Shown here one piece after another: positions 17,805 to 27,390 of a DNA stretch of 64,000 nucleotides. The stretch comes from Algoriphagus alkaliphilus. Its GTDB lineage: Bacteria > Bacteroidota > Bacteroidia > Cytophagales > Cyclobacteriaceae. Both the position numbers and the translations under genes were made by a program. The first letter of the stretch is position 1, and every line of letters begins with the position of its first letter. The notes beneath the pieces are model-generated. The model made no database searches, was not told the DNA's origin, and worked only from the letters and a program-made list of their open reading frames with translations. The stretch spans positions 124,001 to 188,000 of the forward strand of contig NZ_FMXE01000007.1 of NCBI RefSeq assembly GCF_900103735.1. The letters run 5' to 3'.

Positions 17805-18370
17805 AGACCAAAAAAGAACTACGGTCAGCCTACAGACAGCTGAGAAAAAGTCTGAAATCCGAAGAAGTGGAATCCAAATCCAAAGCAATCACTGCTCAGT
17901 TTCAAAAATGGCTTGAACAAAGAAGTGGGCTTCAGCATTTTCATCTGTTTTTTCCCATCGACAGATTTAATGAGGTCAACACGTTTTACATCAAAGAGAT
18001 CTTGGATCAACTTGATAAAACCTTGTACACCTCTCAGGTGAATAAAACCAACACAGAACTGGAAACCTTGAAATTGCCCAAAGAAGCTGCTTTTTTCATG
18101 GATGAGTGGGGGATCCCTGTTCCGCAGGAATCTATCTTGGTTTCGCCGGGAAAAATTGAAGTGGTCTTTGTCCCCCTGTTAGCCTATGATAAATTTGGAA
18201 ACCGGGTTGGATTTGGGAAAGGATTTTATGATTTATTTCTGAGAAAACTAAAGCCTGAGGTTATTAAGATCGGATTGAGTTTTTACGAACCCGAGGAGCA
18301 GATTGAACCCGAATCGCACGATATAGGCTTGGATTATTGTATTACTCCCGAAAAAGCTTTTACTTTTTGA
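17801..18370 (+). CDS. 5-formyltetrahydrofolate cyclo-ligase
   Basis: A 189-residue enzyme that converts 5-formyl-THF to 5,10-methenyl-THF using ATP, returning stored folate to one-carbon metabolism. The N-terminus is the usual basic helix KKELRSAYRQLRKSL; the C-terminal signature VFVPLLAYDKFGNRVGFGKGFYDLFL holds the phosphate-binding GxGxGfYD loop. Length is normal. The ATG overlaps the bshC stop codon, so the two are co-translated. Confidence 0.92.
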   Translation: MKTKKELRSAYRQLRKSLKSEEVESKSKAITAQFQKWLEQRSGLQHFHLFFPIDRFNEVNTFYIKEILDQLDKTLYTSQVNKTNTELETLKLPKEAAFFMDEWGIPVPQESILVSPGKIEVVFVPLLAYDKFGNRVGFGKGFYDLFLRKLKPEVIKIGLSFYEPEEQIEPESHDIGLDYCITPEKAFTF

Positions 18371-18388
18371 ACGGATAAACTTACTGCC

Positions 18389-18889
18389 TTGAAAAAGCCA
18401 AATTTTTTTTTATTTTCTGCTCTTTTCGTATTACTGCTTTTCGGGTCATTTCTTGCTGAAGCCCAACAGGGGTATTATAATACCATGGTAGGGATTCGGG
18501 CAGGGACCTCATTGGGGGGCTCAGTTAAACGGTTTGTAACTGACCATTCTGCGGTCGAACTTATGGTTTTTAACCGCTGGAAAGGGTGGAATGCAGCTTT
18601 GCTTTATGAGCGGCACATGGATATCAGGGAATTCCGGGGGATGGAGTGGTATATTGGCGGGGGAGTACATTATGGGATTTGGAAAGAACCTAAAGCCGAG
18701 CCGCCTTGGGTTTATAAGGGAACAGAAGATTATAAGGCGTACGGGATTGATTTTATAGTGGGTTTAGAATACAATTTTTACAACACTAATATCTATTTAA
18801 GTTTGGATTGGAAACCTGCATATAATTTTGTTGACTTTACAAAGTTATGGGGAGATGAAGCATCCTTCACTTTGAGATATTCCTTTTGA
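18389..18889 (+). CDS. Outer-membrane beta-barrel-like protein, unknown
   Basis: A 166-residue exported protein that begins with TTG at 18389, 18 bp after the cyclo-ligase gene. Residues 1-25 are a signal peptide (LFGSFLAEAQ). The mature chain alternates Gly/aromatic strands (MVGIRAGTSLGG, WKGWNAALLYERHM, WYIGGGVHYGIW, IDFIVGLEYNFYN) and ends in Phe (LRYSF), the classic C-terminal signal for outer-membrane insertion by Bam. It is likely an eight-stranded barrel. Function unknown. Confidence 0.7.
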   Translation: MKKPNFFLFSALFVLLLFGSFLAEAQQGYYNTMVGIRAGTSLGGSVKRFVTDHSAVELMVFNRWKGWNAALLYERHMDIREFRGMEWYIGGGVHYGIWKEPKAEPPWVYKGTEDYKAYGIDFIVGLEYNFYNTNIYLSLDWKPAYNFVDFTKLWGDEASFTLRYSF

Positions 18890-18895
18890 AATTGA

Positions 18896-18933
18896 AAAAC
18901 CGGTGAATAAATGAACTGGGTTTTCTTTTTTTT
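18896..18933 (+). terminator. Probable intrinsic terminator after bshC unit
   Basis: AAAACCGGT (18896-18904) pairs with ACTGG-G-TTTT (18915-18924) with one bulged G and one wobble pair, followed by a long T-run. Confidence 0.45.
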
Positions 18934-19335
18934 GCAAAAAAAAGACGGAAAATATGAAAAAAATTAACGTGAAATCCTGATTTTTTGATATTTCAAATTT
19001 TCTATTTTGGAAAAATTCCTGGTTTTAAAAATTTTATTGGAAAAAATATCAATAGGGGTACTTTTTATTCTTAAAAATGAGCTAAAAACAGTTTTTCAAC
19101 ACTATTTATTTTTTTTTTGCAGTTGAAAATTATTTTTGGGATTCATCTTTTTTTCAATTTTTCAAAATATTGTTTTGCGAATGTTAAAAAATCCATTGAT
19201 TTCCGTTAATAATTGTTAACATTATCGGTTGCGACCAAATAATGTGCTTTTCTCTCCGCCTACACGAAATTTTTACCGCTTTTGAAATTAGCGGATAATA
19301 AATTTTATTTACAGATCAACTAAACTAAATACCTT
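18934..19335. other. AT-rich leader/promoter region of susC
   Basis: A 400-bp gene-free stretch rich in poly-A and poly-T. TATTTTTG at 19131-19138 matches the Bacteroidota -7 box (TAnnTTTG), but no -33 element is seen at the right distance. If used, the susC mRNA would have a leader of about 190 bases. No riboswitch or small gene is recognised. Confidence 0.35.
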
Positions 19336-22300
19336 ATGAGAAAAGCTTTACTCTTTGTTGTTGCGCTTTTCACCATGACCCTCAGCTTCGAGGTGTCGGC
19401 GCAACAACGGGTAATTACCGGTACGGTAATTTCCGAGGAAGACGGACTAGGGTTGCCAGGGGCAACGGTTCTCGTCAAGGGTACGACAGTAGGTACTACC
19501 ACCGATTTGGATGGTAATTACTCTATCAGTGTACCGGCGGGATCTAATGTCTTGATTTTCTCTTTTGTGGGTCTAAAATCCCAGGAAGAGACAATAGGCA
19601 ACCGATCCGTAGTCAACATCACTCTAACGACTGACGCGTCGCAACTATCCGAGGTGGTAGTAACGGCGATCGGTATCGAAAGGGAGAAAAAAGCACTGGG
19701 TTACGCCGTAACCACAGTGGGCAGTGAGCAGCTGGAGAATCGTCCTGAATCTGACGTGGCCCGAGTACTCCAAGGCAAAGTACCAGGTGTGAATATTACT
19801 TCCACCAATGGTATGTCAGGTTCAGGTACCAATATGGTAATCAGGGGGTATTCCTCTGCGACCGGTTCTAACCAGCCTTTGTTCGTAGTAGATGGTGTGC
19901 CTTTCAACACCAGCACAAACAACCAGAACAGTTTTGCTCAAGGTGGTGGTGTTACATCATCCCGATTCTTGGACATCGATCCAAACAATATCGAGAGCAT
20001 GTCTGTACTGAAAGGTCTTTCAGCAACCGTTCTATATGGAGACCAAGGTAGAAACGGGGTAATCCTGATCACTACCAAATCCGGTGCTTCCAAAAGAAAA
20101 GCTGCTGAAGTTACCATCAACCAATCTGTATTTACCAACGAGGCAGCTTCCTTGCCAACGTATGGTCAGACTTACGGTAATGGTTTCCAGCAGGATAGGG
20201 GATTCTTCTTCTCTAACTGGGGAGGCAGATTGGATCAAGGTGTAACTATTAACCACCCTTATGCAACTTCAAGTATTCAATCCATCAGAGAGGCATTCCC
20301 TCAGTTCTGGGTGAATGGGATCGTAGGAGGCACACCGGTACAGTATGAGTATAAGGCGTACAAAGATCCTTCTGAAGTCTTCTTCAAAACGGGTTTGATT
20401 TCCAATACCTCAGTTCAAGTTTCTGGTGGATCTGACAAAACTGGTTACAACGCTAGCTTCGGTTATACTGACGAAGAAGGTTATTTGCCTGGTAATGACC
20501 TTAAAAAGTACAACTTTGGTATGGGTATTAATTCTGCTATCTCGGATAAGTTGTCAGTAAATTCTTCATTTACCTTCTCAATTACGGATCTTCAGTCTCC
20601 TCCAGTGAACGCTTCATCAGGTTCAGGTAGTGCTATTCCATCAGTATTCGGCCACGTTTTGTTTACACCGCGTTCGATTGATTTGGAAAACCTTCCTTAC
20701 GAACACCCGGTTGACAAAAGTTCTGTGTATTTCCGTGCCGGTAATGATATCACTAATCCAAACTGGTTGGTAAAAAACTACACCAATACCTCCAATGTAA
20801 AGCGATTCTTCAACTCTACTTCATTGAACTATGATATCAATGATGATTTCTCTTTGACTTATCGTCTGGGTTTGGATACCTATTCAGAATTGCAGGAAGT
20901 GAGATATAATAAGGGTGGGGCAACGGCTAATCTGGCTACGAGAAATGGTTACTATCGATCAATTAACATCAATAATACCATCTGGAATCAGGATTTGATC
21001 CTGAATTGGAAAAGAGACCTCTCTGATAAGTTTAGCATGAGTGCCTTGCTTGGAGGGAACTCCCGTTTTGACACTTATGACCAAAATGGAATTGCTTCTC
21101 AAGGTCAGCTTGCCTTCGGATTGTTCAGGCATTCCAACTTTAGGACTTCTGCCTCGACGGATGCATATTCTGGTGCTGGCTTGAACTTTATCCGGGAAGA
21201 AAGAAGATACGGGGTGTATACCAATATTACCTTAGATTACTCTGACTACCTCTTCTTGAACTTGTCTGCAAGAAATGACTGGACCTCAACTGTAGAGAAA
21301 CAAAACAGAAGCATCCTCTATCCGGGAGCATCTATTTCCTTCATTCCAACTACAGCATTTGACTGGGGTTCTTCTACCCTAAATGACTTGAAATTGAGAT
21401 TGGGGTATGGTACTTCTGCCGGTTATCCTTCTCCTTATAGTACCCGAAACTTTTTGGCACAGTCCGCCAGAGCTTTTGATGTTGGTGGTGCAGTAACTAC
21501 GACGCACGCTGTATCCAACATATTGGGTAATCCAAACCTGAGACCAGAGCTTCACGGGGAATTGGAATTTGGTATTGAAGGTGTAATGTTCAATAACAAG
21601 TTGAGATTTGACATCTCCTTGTATGATAAAAACACCAGAGATTTGATAACTCAGTCTCCAATTGATCCTTCTACAGGTTTTACTTCCACTGCCATCAACA
21701 TTGGAAAAATCAGAACACGAGGTGCTGAAGTACAAGCGACTGTAACTCCGGTATCTACCGCTTCAGGTTTTGTGTGGAATTCAACTTTAAACTGGTCTAC
21801 TTACCGAACCGAAGTTATTGAGTTGGGTGGAGGTTTACAGGAAGTTGTTGTTGCAGGATATACTAACTTGGGTAACTTCGCAATTCCCGGACAACCTTTC
21901 AACGTGATCAAAGGTATCGGGTTTGACCGTGTACCTGCAGGTCAGGAATTTGCCGGACAGCCAATTATCCTATCCAATGGTGTTCACAAACCATCACCCG
22001 GACTTGTCGTTTTGGGAGATCCAAACCCAGCATGGAATGGTTCATGGATTAACTCTTTTAATTATAAGGGATTTAACCTCAACTTCATGCTTGAATACAG
22101 ACACAAGGGAGCTGTTTACTCAAATACTGTTACAGCAACGCTTGCAAGAGGTGTGACCCTAGATCCTGTAGTTGATAGAGAGTTTTCCTTCATTATGCCT
22201 GGTGTAAGACAAGATGGTAACAATGCAGACGGATCACCTAGGTATATCCCTAACGATTACCAAATCACTGCATCTGATTACTTCTTCTCTGGCTATCAGG

Positions 22301-22584
22301 GTGCAACCAATGAGCCCAACTTGTTTGACGGTTCAATGATCAGACTGAGAGAAGTTTCTCTTTCTTACAACTTGCCAAATACGTTGATTGCCAAGACACC
22401 GTTTAAGAGAGCGACTTTTGCTGTGAGCGGAACTAACCTTTGGTTTAATGCGCTCAACTTCCCTCCGAACATGAACTTTGATGTGGACGTGTTGGGTACA
22501 GGAGTTGGTAACGGTCTTGGATTTGATTTCGTGACTGGCCCTAGTTCAAGAAGAATGGGTGGAACGTTAACTCTTACTTTCTAA
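19336..22584 (+). CDS. SusC/RagA-family TonB-dependent outer membrane transporter
   Basis: A 1082-residue outer-membrane transporter. Order of parts: signal peptide (1-22), a carboxypeptidase-regulatory-like beta-sandwich (about 25-105, starting TGTVISEEDGLGLPGATVLVKGTTVGTTTDLDG), a TonB-box/plug region (LSEVVVTAIGIEREKKALGYAV, LQGKVPGVNI, VIRGYSS, LFVVDGVPF), then a long barrel ending LTLTF. SusC proteins import oligosaccharides or peptides together with the SusD lid. No glycoside hydrolase, peptidase or regulator lies next to it, so the substrate is open. It is 12 bp upstream of susD. Confidence 0.93.
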   Translation: MRKALLFVVALFTMTLSFEVSAQQRVITGTVISEEDGLGLPGATVLVKGTTVGTTTDLDGNYSISVPAGSNVLIFSFVGLKSQEETIGNRSVVNITLTTDASQLSEVVVTAIGIEREKKALGYAVTTVGSEQLENRPESDVARVLQGKVPGVNITSTNGMSGSGTNMVIRGYSSATGSNQPLFVVDGVPFNTSTNNQNSFAQGGGVTSSRFLDIDPNNIESMSVLKGLSATVLYGDQGRNGVILITTKSGASKRKAAEVTINQSVFTNEAASLPTYGQTYGNGFQQDRGFFFSNWGGRLDQGVTINHPYATSSIQSIREAFPQFWVNGIVGGTPVQYEYKAYKDPSEVFFKTGLISNTSVQVSGGSDKTGYNASFGYTDEEGYLPGNDLKKYNFGMGINSAISDKLSVNSSFTFSITDLQSPPVNASSGSGSAIPSVFGHVLFTPRSIDLENLPYEHPVDKSSVYFRAGNDITNPNWLVKNYTNTSNVKRFFNSTSLNYDINDDFSLTYRLGLDTYSELQEVRYNKGGATANLATRNGYYRSININNTIWNQDLILNWKRDLSDKFSMSALLGGNSRFDTYDQNGIASQGQLAFGLFRHSNFRTSASTDAYSGAGLNFIREERRYGVYTNITLDYSDYLFLNLSARNDWTSTVEKQNRSILYPGASISFIPTTAFDWGSSTLNDLKLRLGYGTSAGYPSPYSTRNFLAQSARAFDVGGAVTTTHAVSNILGNPNLRPELHGELEFGIEGVMFNNKLRFDISLYDKNTRDLITQSPIDPSTGFTSTAINIGKIRTRGAEVQATVTPVSTASGFVWNSTLNWSTYRTEVIELGGGLQEVVVAGYTNLGNFAIPGQPFNVIKGIGFDRVPAGQEFAGQPIILSNGVHKPSPGLVVLGDPNPAWNGSWINSFNYKGFNLNFMLEYRHKGAVYSNTVTATLARGVTLDPVVDREFSFIMPGVRQDGNNADGSPRYIPNDYQITASDYFFSGYQGATNEPNLFDGSMIRLREVSLSYNLPNTLIAKTPFKRATFAVSGTNLWFNALNFPPNMNFDVDVLGTGVGNGLGFDFVTGPSSRRMGGTLTLTF

Positions 22585-22596
22585 CCCTTAATAGAC

Positions 22597-24258
22597 ATGA
22601 AAATGAAAAGATTTATATATGGCCTGACAGTTGCCGCCGGTTTGGTGTTTGTGACTTCTTGCGATGAGAAATTGGAGGAGTTACTGGAAAATCCCAATGA
22701 AGTAAATGCTCAAACTGCTGACCCGAGTTTTCTTTTAAACAGGATTCAGTTGGATTACCAGAGTTTGTGGTATGGTATTTCAGATAGAGGAGCAAGATTG
22801 ACGCGTCAGATTAATCAGGGTTCTGCATTGTACATCAACGCGTATGATGCGATTTCAACCAATGGAACTTGGACAAATGCTTATGCCAACATACTTGCTG
22901 ACATCAAGTTTTTGGAGCCATTGGCAGTAGAATCTAATTTGCAAAGGCATCTAGGTATTGCAAAAACGATCAAAGCCATGGTGTTGTTTGACTTAGTCGA
23001 TACCTATGGAAATGTGCCTTTTTCAGAGGCACTTGATGCGGCCAATTTTAACCCAAAGACGGATGATGCGAAAGTGGTATATGAAAAGGCTTTTGCTCTT
23101 TTGGATGAAGCTGCCGTACATTTTACCGCTACATCAACTGCAGGAACTCCAAATGATTATTTCTATAACAGAAATTATACACGTTGGGTAAAATTGATTA
23201 ATACCTTGAAATTGAAGTATTTCCTTAATACCCGATTGGTTGATGCTGCTGCTTCAAGAACCGGAATCAATGCACTGATTACAGCAAATAATATGATAGG
23301 TGTCGGTGAGGACTTTGTGTTCCGTTTTGGTACTACTGCAGCTGATCCTGATTCCAGACATCCCAAATTTGCCGATCAGTATACGAATGGTGGAGGGGAT
23401 TATCAGTCAACCTTCTATATGCATCATTTGACTGTGGCGAAGGGATTCGATGATCCTAGAGTTCGGTATTACATGTATCGTCAAGCCCTTACCAACACCA
23501 CTAATCCGGCTGAGCAGGAGTGTATTACCCAGCTGCCTCCTCCTCATTACTTGACAGGTGGTTTTCCTTATTGTAACCCCGAGGGAAACAAAGGTTATTG
23601 GGGACGTGATCACTTGGATCCAGACGGTATTCCACCGGATGGTTTGAGAAGAACTGCTTATGGGGTATACCCTTCAGGAGGTCGATTTGACAACAATTCA
23701 GCTACGCCTGTCAATAATATTCAATTGGGAGCACGCGGTGCAGGAATTCACCCAATCATGCTTGCTGCTTATGTAGACTTCATGTTGGCAGAGGCTGCCT
23801 TGACCTTGGGAACCACAGGAAATGCAAAGACCTATCTGACAAGTGGTATCACGAAGCATATCAACTACGTAAGAGCGTTCGCTTTGACAAGTCCAGAAAG
23901 CAGTGTGATTACAGGATTTATCAGTAATGATAATCATGCTACATCAAGAGACAATTATGTCACTTATGTGAGCAATGAATTTGACGCGGCAACTTCTACA
24001 GATGCTAGAATGAATGTAGTCGGTAGAGAATATTGGTTGTCTCTTTTCGGAAATGGTAGGGAATCCTACGATTTGTATAGAAGAACAGGAAAGCCAGCTA
24101 ACATGCAGCCTGGATTGGAGACTGATCCTGGGCTATTCCCTAGATCCTTCCTCTATCCTAACAATTACATGGTAACCAATACGAATGCTGTTCAAAAAGC
24201 TAATTTAGGCGTACAAGTGTTCTGGGACAAGAATCCTCCCGCACCTTGGATTTATTAA
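22597..24258 (+). CDS. SusD/RagB-family surface lipoprotein
   Basis: A 553-residue lipoprotein with lipobox FVTSC (Cys22). It looks like the SusD-like_2 type, with NPNEV near the N-terminus, TPR-like helices (LGIAKTIKAMVLFDLVDTYGNVPFSEAL) and the characteristic C-terminal A-DFMLAEAAL, EYWLSLFGNGRESYDLYRRTGKP stretch. It forms the substrate-binding lid of the SusC channel. It is followed after 18 bp by a small lipoprotein gene in the same unit. Confidence 0.92.
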   Translation: MKMKRFIYGLTVAAGLVFVTSCDEKLEELLENPNEVNAQTADPSFLLNRIQLDYQSLWYGISDRGARLTRQINQGSALYINAYDAISTNGTWTNAYANILADIKFLEPLAVESNLQRHLGIAKTIKAMVLFDLVDTYGNVPFSEALDAANFNPKTDDAKVVYEKAFALLDEAAVHFTATSTAGTPNDYFYNRNYTRWVKLINTLKLKYFLNTRLVDAAASRTGINALITANNMIGVGEDFVFRFGTTAADPDSRHPKFADQYTNGGGDYQSTFYMHHLTVAKGFDDPRVRYYMYRQALTNTTNPAEQECITQLPPPHYLTGGFPYCNPEGNKGYWGRDHLDPDGIPPDGLRRTAYGVYPSGGRFDNNSATPVNNIQLGARGAGIHPIMLAAYVDFMLAEAALTLGTTGNAKTYLTSGITKHINYVRAFALTSPESSVITGFISNDNHATSRDNYVTYVSNEFDAATSTDARMNVVGREYWLSLFGNGRESYDLYRRTGKPANMQPGLETDPGLFPRSFLYPNNYMVTNTNAVQKANLGVQVFWDKNPPAPWIY

Positions 24259-24276
24259 CCAAAAAATCTAGAAAAA

Positions 24277-24840
24277 ATGAAAATACTAAAATATAGTTTT
24301 GGTTTATTGGTAACTGCGCTTATGCTATTAAGTTCTTGTAGGGACTTCGTTGAACCAAATGTACCCTACAATTCATTTGATACCGGGGCTTACTTAAGAA
24401 CAATCACAAGAACAGGCACCTTTACGGCCACTGACCTTGCTAACTCTAAGTTTGGACTAACTCTGGAAGCAGTTGATAAAGAAGATGGTGCTACTGTCCA
24501 AACAGTAGAAATCCGTGTCCGTCATAGAAGATTGATCCCAAATGTTGGTTTGAGATACACGCCTGTTCAAGATGTGGTAGTCAGAACACTTCAGTCTACT
24601 GATTTTGCACCAAATGATAAGTCAAGATTCTTGAGAACAACATTTGAGGTAACGGCTGCTCAAGCTTTAGCTGCTGTGAGATTGACACCAGCCGACATTG
24701 CTAAAGGAGATGTCTTCGAATTCCGACTGGTATTGAATGATAAATTTGGACGCAGATTCAGTTCAAATAATGTGACAACAAACATAGCTGGGGCGCCATT
24801 TTATGCTTCACCGTTCTTGTACTTTGTTACAGTCAATTAA
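24277..24840 (+). CDS. Small lipoprotein of the susCD unit
   Basis: A 187-residue lipoprotein with lipobox MLLSSC (Cys21). The mature part is beta-rich with alternating charged and hydrophobic residues (LTLEAVDKEDGATVQTVEIRVRHRR...). No enzyme motif is seen. Its place directly after susD, before a strong terminator, suggests a surface glycan/peptide-binding accessory of the SusCD complex, comparable in position to SusE/SusF-type proteins; this is inference. Confidence 0.65.
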   Translation: MKILKYSFGLLVTALMLLSSCRDFVEPNVPYNSFDTGAYLRTITRTGTFTATDLANSKFGLTLEAVDKEDGATVQTVEIRVRHRRLIPNVGLRYTPVQDVVVRTLQSTDFAPNDKSRFLRTTFEVTAAQALAAVRLTPADIAKGDVFEFRLVLNDKFGRRFSSNNVTTNIAGAPFYASPFLYFVTVN

Positions 24841-24861
24841 AAATGATTTATAGTTTTATTT

Positions 24862-24894
24862 AAAAACAGCGCCTTTGGGCGCTGTTTTTTTTTT
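24862..24894 (+). terminator. Intrinsic terminator after the susCD unit
   Basis: AAAAACAGCGCC (24862-24873) and GGCGCTGTTTTT (24878-24889) form a perfect 12-bp stem with a TTTG loop, followed by ten T. It lies between converging genes and the A-rich left flank could also serve the ade gene on the minus strand. Confidence 0.9.
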
Positions 24895-24927
24895 GTAGTA
24901 TGGAAAGCAAAAAATCTTGATTTAGTT

Positions 24928-26550
24928 CTAAATGAAAACCTCTGTGAATTCAAATTTCTGTCCGTCAAACAATCCTTTGTCGCTGAGCTTCAAATCAGGA
25001 ATGACAAGCAAGCCCATAAAACTGAGCATCATAAACGGTGAATTCAGGGCTGAGCCCATTTCCTTTGCCAGTTGATCGATCTTGGTGTAAGCCTTGGCTA
25101 CCTCATATCCGTCTTCAGGTGACATAATTCCGCCTACCGGAAGGCGCAATAGCACTTCTCTTTCATCCGACACTGCCGAAATCCCTCCTTTAGCCTCAAT
25201 GATCAGATTGACAGTGCTGCAGATAGCAAGGTCATCCACTCCGACTGCTATAATATTATGGGAATCATGGCCTACCGATGAGGCAATGGCTCCAGTTTTC
25301 AATCCGAAGTTTTTAATAAAGGCAACTGCCGGAGGAGCATCGAAGTAGCGATTCACCACGGTGATTTTCAGAATGTCCTTTTCAGGATTGGATACTGCAA
25401 ATCCATCTTTAATTAATATTTCTCCCTGAATTTCAGGAGTGATCAACTGTCCGTCCAAGGCTTCAATGACCCGAACTTTGGCAGTACTTGCAGCAAGTTT
25501 GAAATCATTTGGGGTTTTGAGTGGAGTGTTGAAGTTGTTAATGACTTTATTTTTGACTTTTGGGATTAAGGTTTTTCCGTTCTCGGCGACTTTTTGCCCG
25601 TCGATGTAGGTGGCTAGGACTTCAAATTTCTCAAGGTCTTTTACAATAATAAAATCAGCAGGGTCTCCTATCCTAAGTTGTCCGACATTTAGCGAATAGT
25701 GGGAAATTGGAGTTAGACAAGCAGCCTTTAGTACGTCAAATAAATCCTTCCCTTTGGTGATTGCTCTTGTCACCAATTCATTGATGTGGCTTACTGCAAG
25801 ATTGTCCGGATGCTTGTCATCCGAACAGAACACAATCATCTCCGGATATTCATCGATGAGGTCTATGAGTGCTTCGAAGTTTTTGGCTGCGGAACCTTCG
25901 CGGATGGCGATTTTCATTCCCAGCTTAAGTTTGCCTCTTGCTTCTTCAACAGTGAAGCATTCGTGATCCGTACTCGGCCCCGCGCTGCAGTATTTTTCGG
26001 CTAATTCACCTTTCAATCCAGGAGCGTGTCCATCTATGGGCTTACCATGCTTTTTGGAAATTTGTATTTTCTGCATCACCATTGGATCCCGATTCACAGT
26101 TCCGGGCCAGTTCATCATTTCTGCGAGGTAATGGATTTCAGGCCTTTTCATCAAGTCTTCGATGTCATCTGCACCGATTTCTCCGCCGGCTGTTTCAAAA
26201 GGTGTGGCAGGTACACAGGAAGGCGCTCCGAAATAGAATTTAAAGGGCACCTGTTTCCCATTATCGATCATGTATTCCACTCCCTGCATCCCACACACAT
26301 TAGCGATCTCATGGGGGTCAGAAATAGTGGCTACGGTGCCATGGACCACAGCGAGGCGCGCAAATTCGGAGGGTACAAGCATGGAAGACTCCACATGGAC
26401 GTGCGAATCTATAAATCCAGGCATCAAAAAGGGCAAGGAGAGATTAGGTTTTATCTTTTCGACTTTGAGTATTTTACCATTGCCAACTTCCAGTTCTGCC
26501 GGGTAAATTTTTCGATTGGAGATGTCAACAAGGTTTCCTTGAATTTTCAT
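24928..26550 (-). CDS. ade: Adenine deaminase
   Basis: A 540-residue amidohydrolase that converts adenine to hypoxanthine and ammonia in purine salvage. The metal-binding PGFIDSHVHVESSML comes near residue 45, followed by TISDPHEIANVCG, PIDGHAPGLKG with a metal His, and FCSDDKHPDNL with the catalytic Asp; the C-terminal SVGHDSHNIIAVGVDD, RLPVGGIMS and MLSFMGLLVIPDLKLSDKGLFD complete the Ade pattern. The ATG at 26550 is preferred; an upstream start at 26667 would add 39 residues with no family resemblance. It is divergent from cmk. Confidence 0.93.
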   Translation of the reverse strand: MKIQGNLVDISNRKIYPAELEVGNGKILKVEKIKPNLSLPFLMPGFIDSHVHVESSMLVPSEFARLAVVHGTVATISDPHEIANVCGMQGVEYMIDNGKQVPFKFYFGAPSCVPATPFETAGGEIGADDIEDLMKRPEIHYLAEMMNWPGTVNRDPMVMQKIQISKKHGKPIDGHAPGLKGELAEKYCSAGPSTDHECFTVEEARGKLKLGMKIAIREGSAAKNFEALIDLIDEYPEMIVFCSDDKHPDNLAVSHINELVTRAITKGKDLFDVLKAACLTPISHYSLNVGQLRIGDPADFIIVKDLEKFEVLATYIDGQKVAENGKTLIPKVKNKVINNFNTPLKTPNDFKLAASTAKVRVIEALDGQLITPEIQGEILIKDGFAVSNPEKDILKITVVNRYFDAPPAVAFIKNFGLKTGAIASSVGHDSHNIIAVGVDDLAICSTVNLIIEAKGGISAVSDEREVLLRLPVGGIMSPEDGYEVAKAYTKIDQLAKEMGSALNSPFMMLSFMGLLVIPDLKLSDKGLFDGQKFEFTEVFI

Positions 26551-26682
26551 GGTTGATTGATTAAAAATCAGTGAGCCTGCATCCGATTGGATTATCGGGT
26601 ATTCACAGATTGGAGAAAGGATAAGATTAAAACTACTATATTTGCCCAAAATTAATAAGGAAACCAAGACAGGATTTTATTG

Positions 26683-27390
26683 ATGGGTAAAATCGTCGTT
26701 GCCATAGATGGATATTCAGGGTGTGGGAAAAGTTCTACTGCAAAGGCAGTAGCCAAGGATTTGGGCTTCACCTATATAGATTCGGGAGCCATGTATCGTG
26801 CGGCCACATTACATTTTTTGAATAATTACCTCTCCGCTTCTAATCCACAGGATGTTGCCAAAGGTCTGGAAACTCTTGACATTTCTTTCCATTTAAATCC
26901 CGATACAGGCATTCAGGAGACTTATCTCAATGGACTCAATGTGGAGGATGAAATCAGAAGCATGCCTGTCTCACAAAAAGTCAGCGAGGTAGCTACAGTT
27001 AAAGAAATCAGAAAAGAACTGGTTGCTCAACAAAAGCGTTTAGGGAAGAAAAAAGGCGTAGTAATGGATGGGAGAGACATTGGATCTGTGGTATTTCCTG
27101 ATGCTGAACTGAAAGTTTTTATGACTGCTGATTTGGAAACCAGATCAATGAGAAGGCAGCAGGAATTGTTTGAAAAAGGAGAATTGGTGGAGTTGGAGGA
27201 TATAAAGAATAATCTGGCGGAGCGGGATCGCATAGATTCATCCAGGGCAGAAAGCCCGTTGATTAAGGTTCCCGATGCTGTTGAAATAGACACGAGTAAT
27301 CTTACTTTTGAGAGACAGGTTGCACAGATCGTGCAGTTGGCAAAAGATGTAATCGATAAGGAAAAAGAGCATGCAAGTAACCATAGATAG
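26683..27390 (+). CDS. cmk: Cytidylate kinase
   Basis: A 235-residue kinase that phosphorylates CMP and dCMP. P-loop DGYSGCGKSSTAK at residues about 8-20, DSGAMYRAAT as the CMP-binding segment, VMDGRDIGSVVFPDAELKVFMTAD, then RxxQ (RRQQEL) and RDRIDSSRAESPL for the lid. Length is standard. The ATG at 26683 directly after a TTG (26680) gives the clean family start. It overlaps ispH by 20 bp, so the pair is an operon. Confidence 0.94.
   Translation: MGKIVVAIDGYSGCGKSSTAKAVAKDLGFTYIDSGAMYRAATLHFLNNYLSASNPQDVAKGLETLDISFHLNPDTGIQETYLNGLNVEDEIRSMPVSQKVSEVATVKEIRKELVAQQKRLGKKKGVVMDGRDIGSVVFPDAELKVFMTADLETRSMRRQQELFEKGELVELEDIKNNLAERDRIDSSRAESPLIKVPDAVEIDTSNLTFERQVAQIVQLAKDVIDKEKEHASNHR

Noticed and set aside
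26026..26556. Plus-strand open frame of 176 residues
   Set aside because: Shadow of the adenine deaminase gene on the other strand; composition is His/Phe-rich and no motif is seen.
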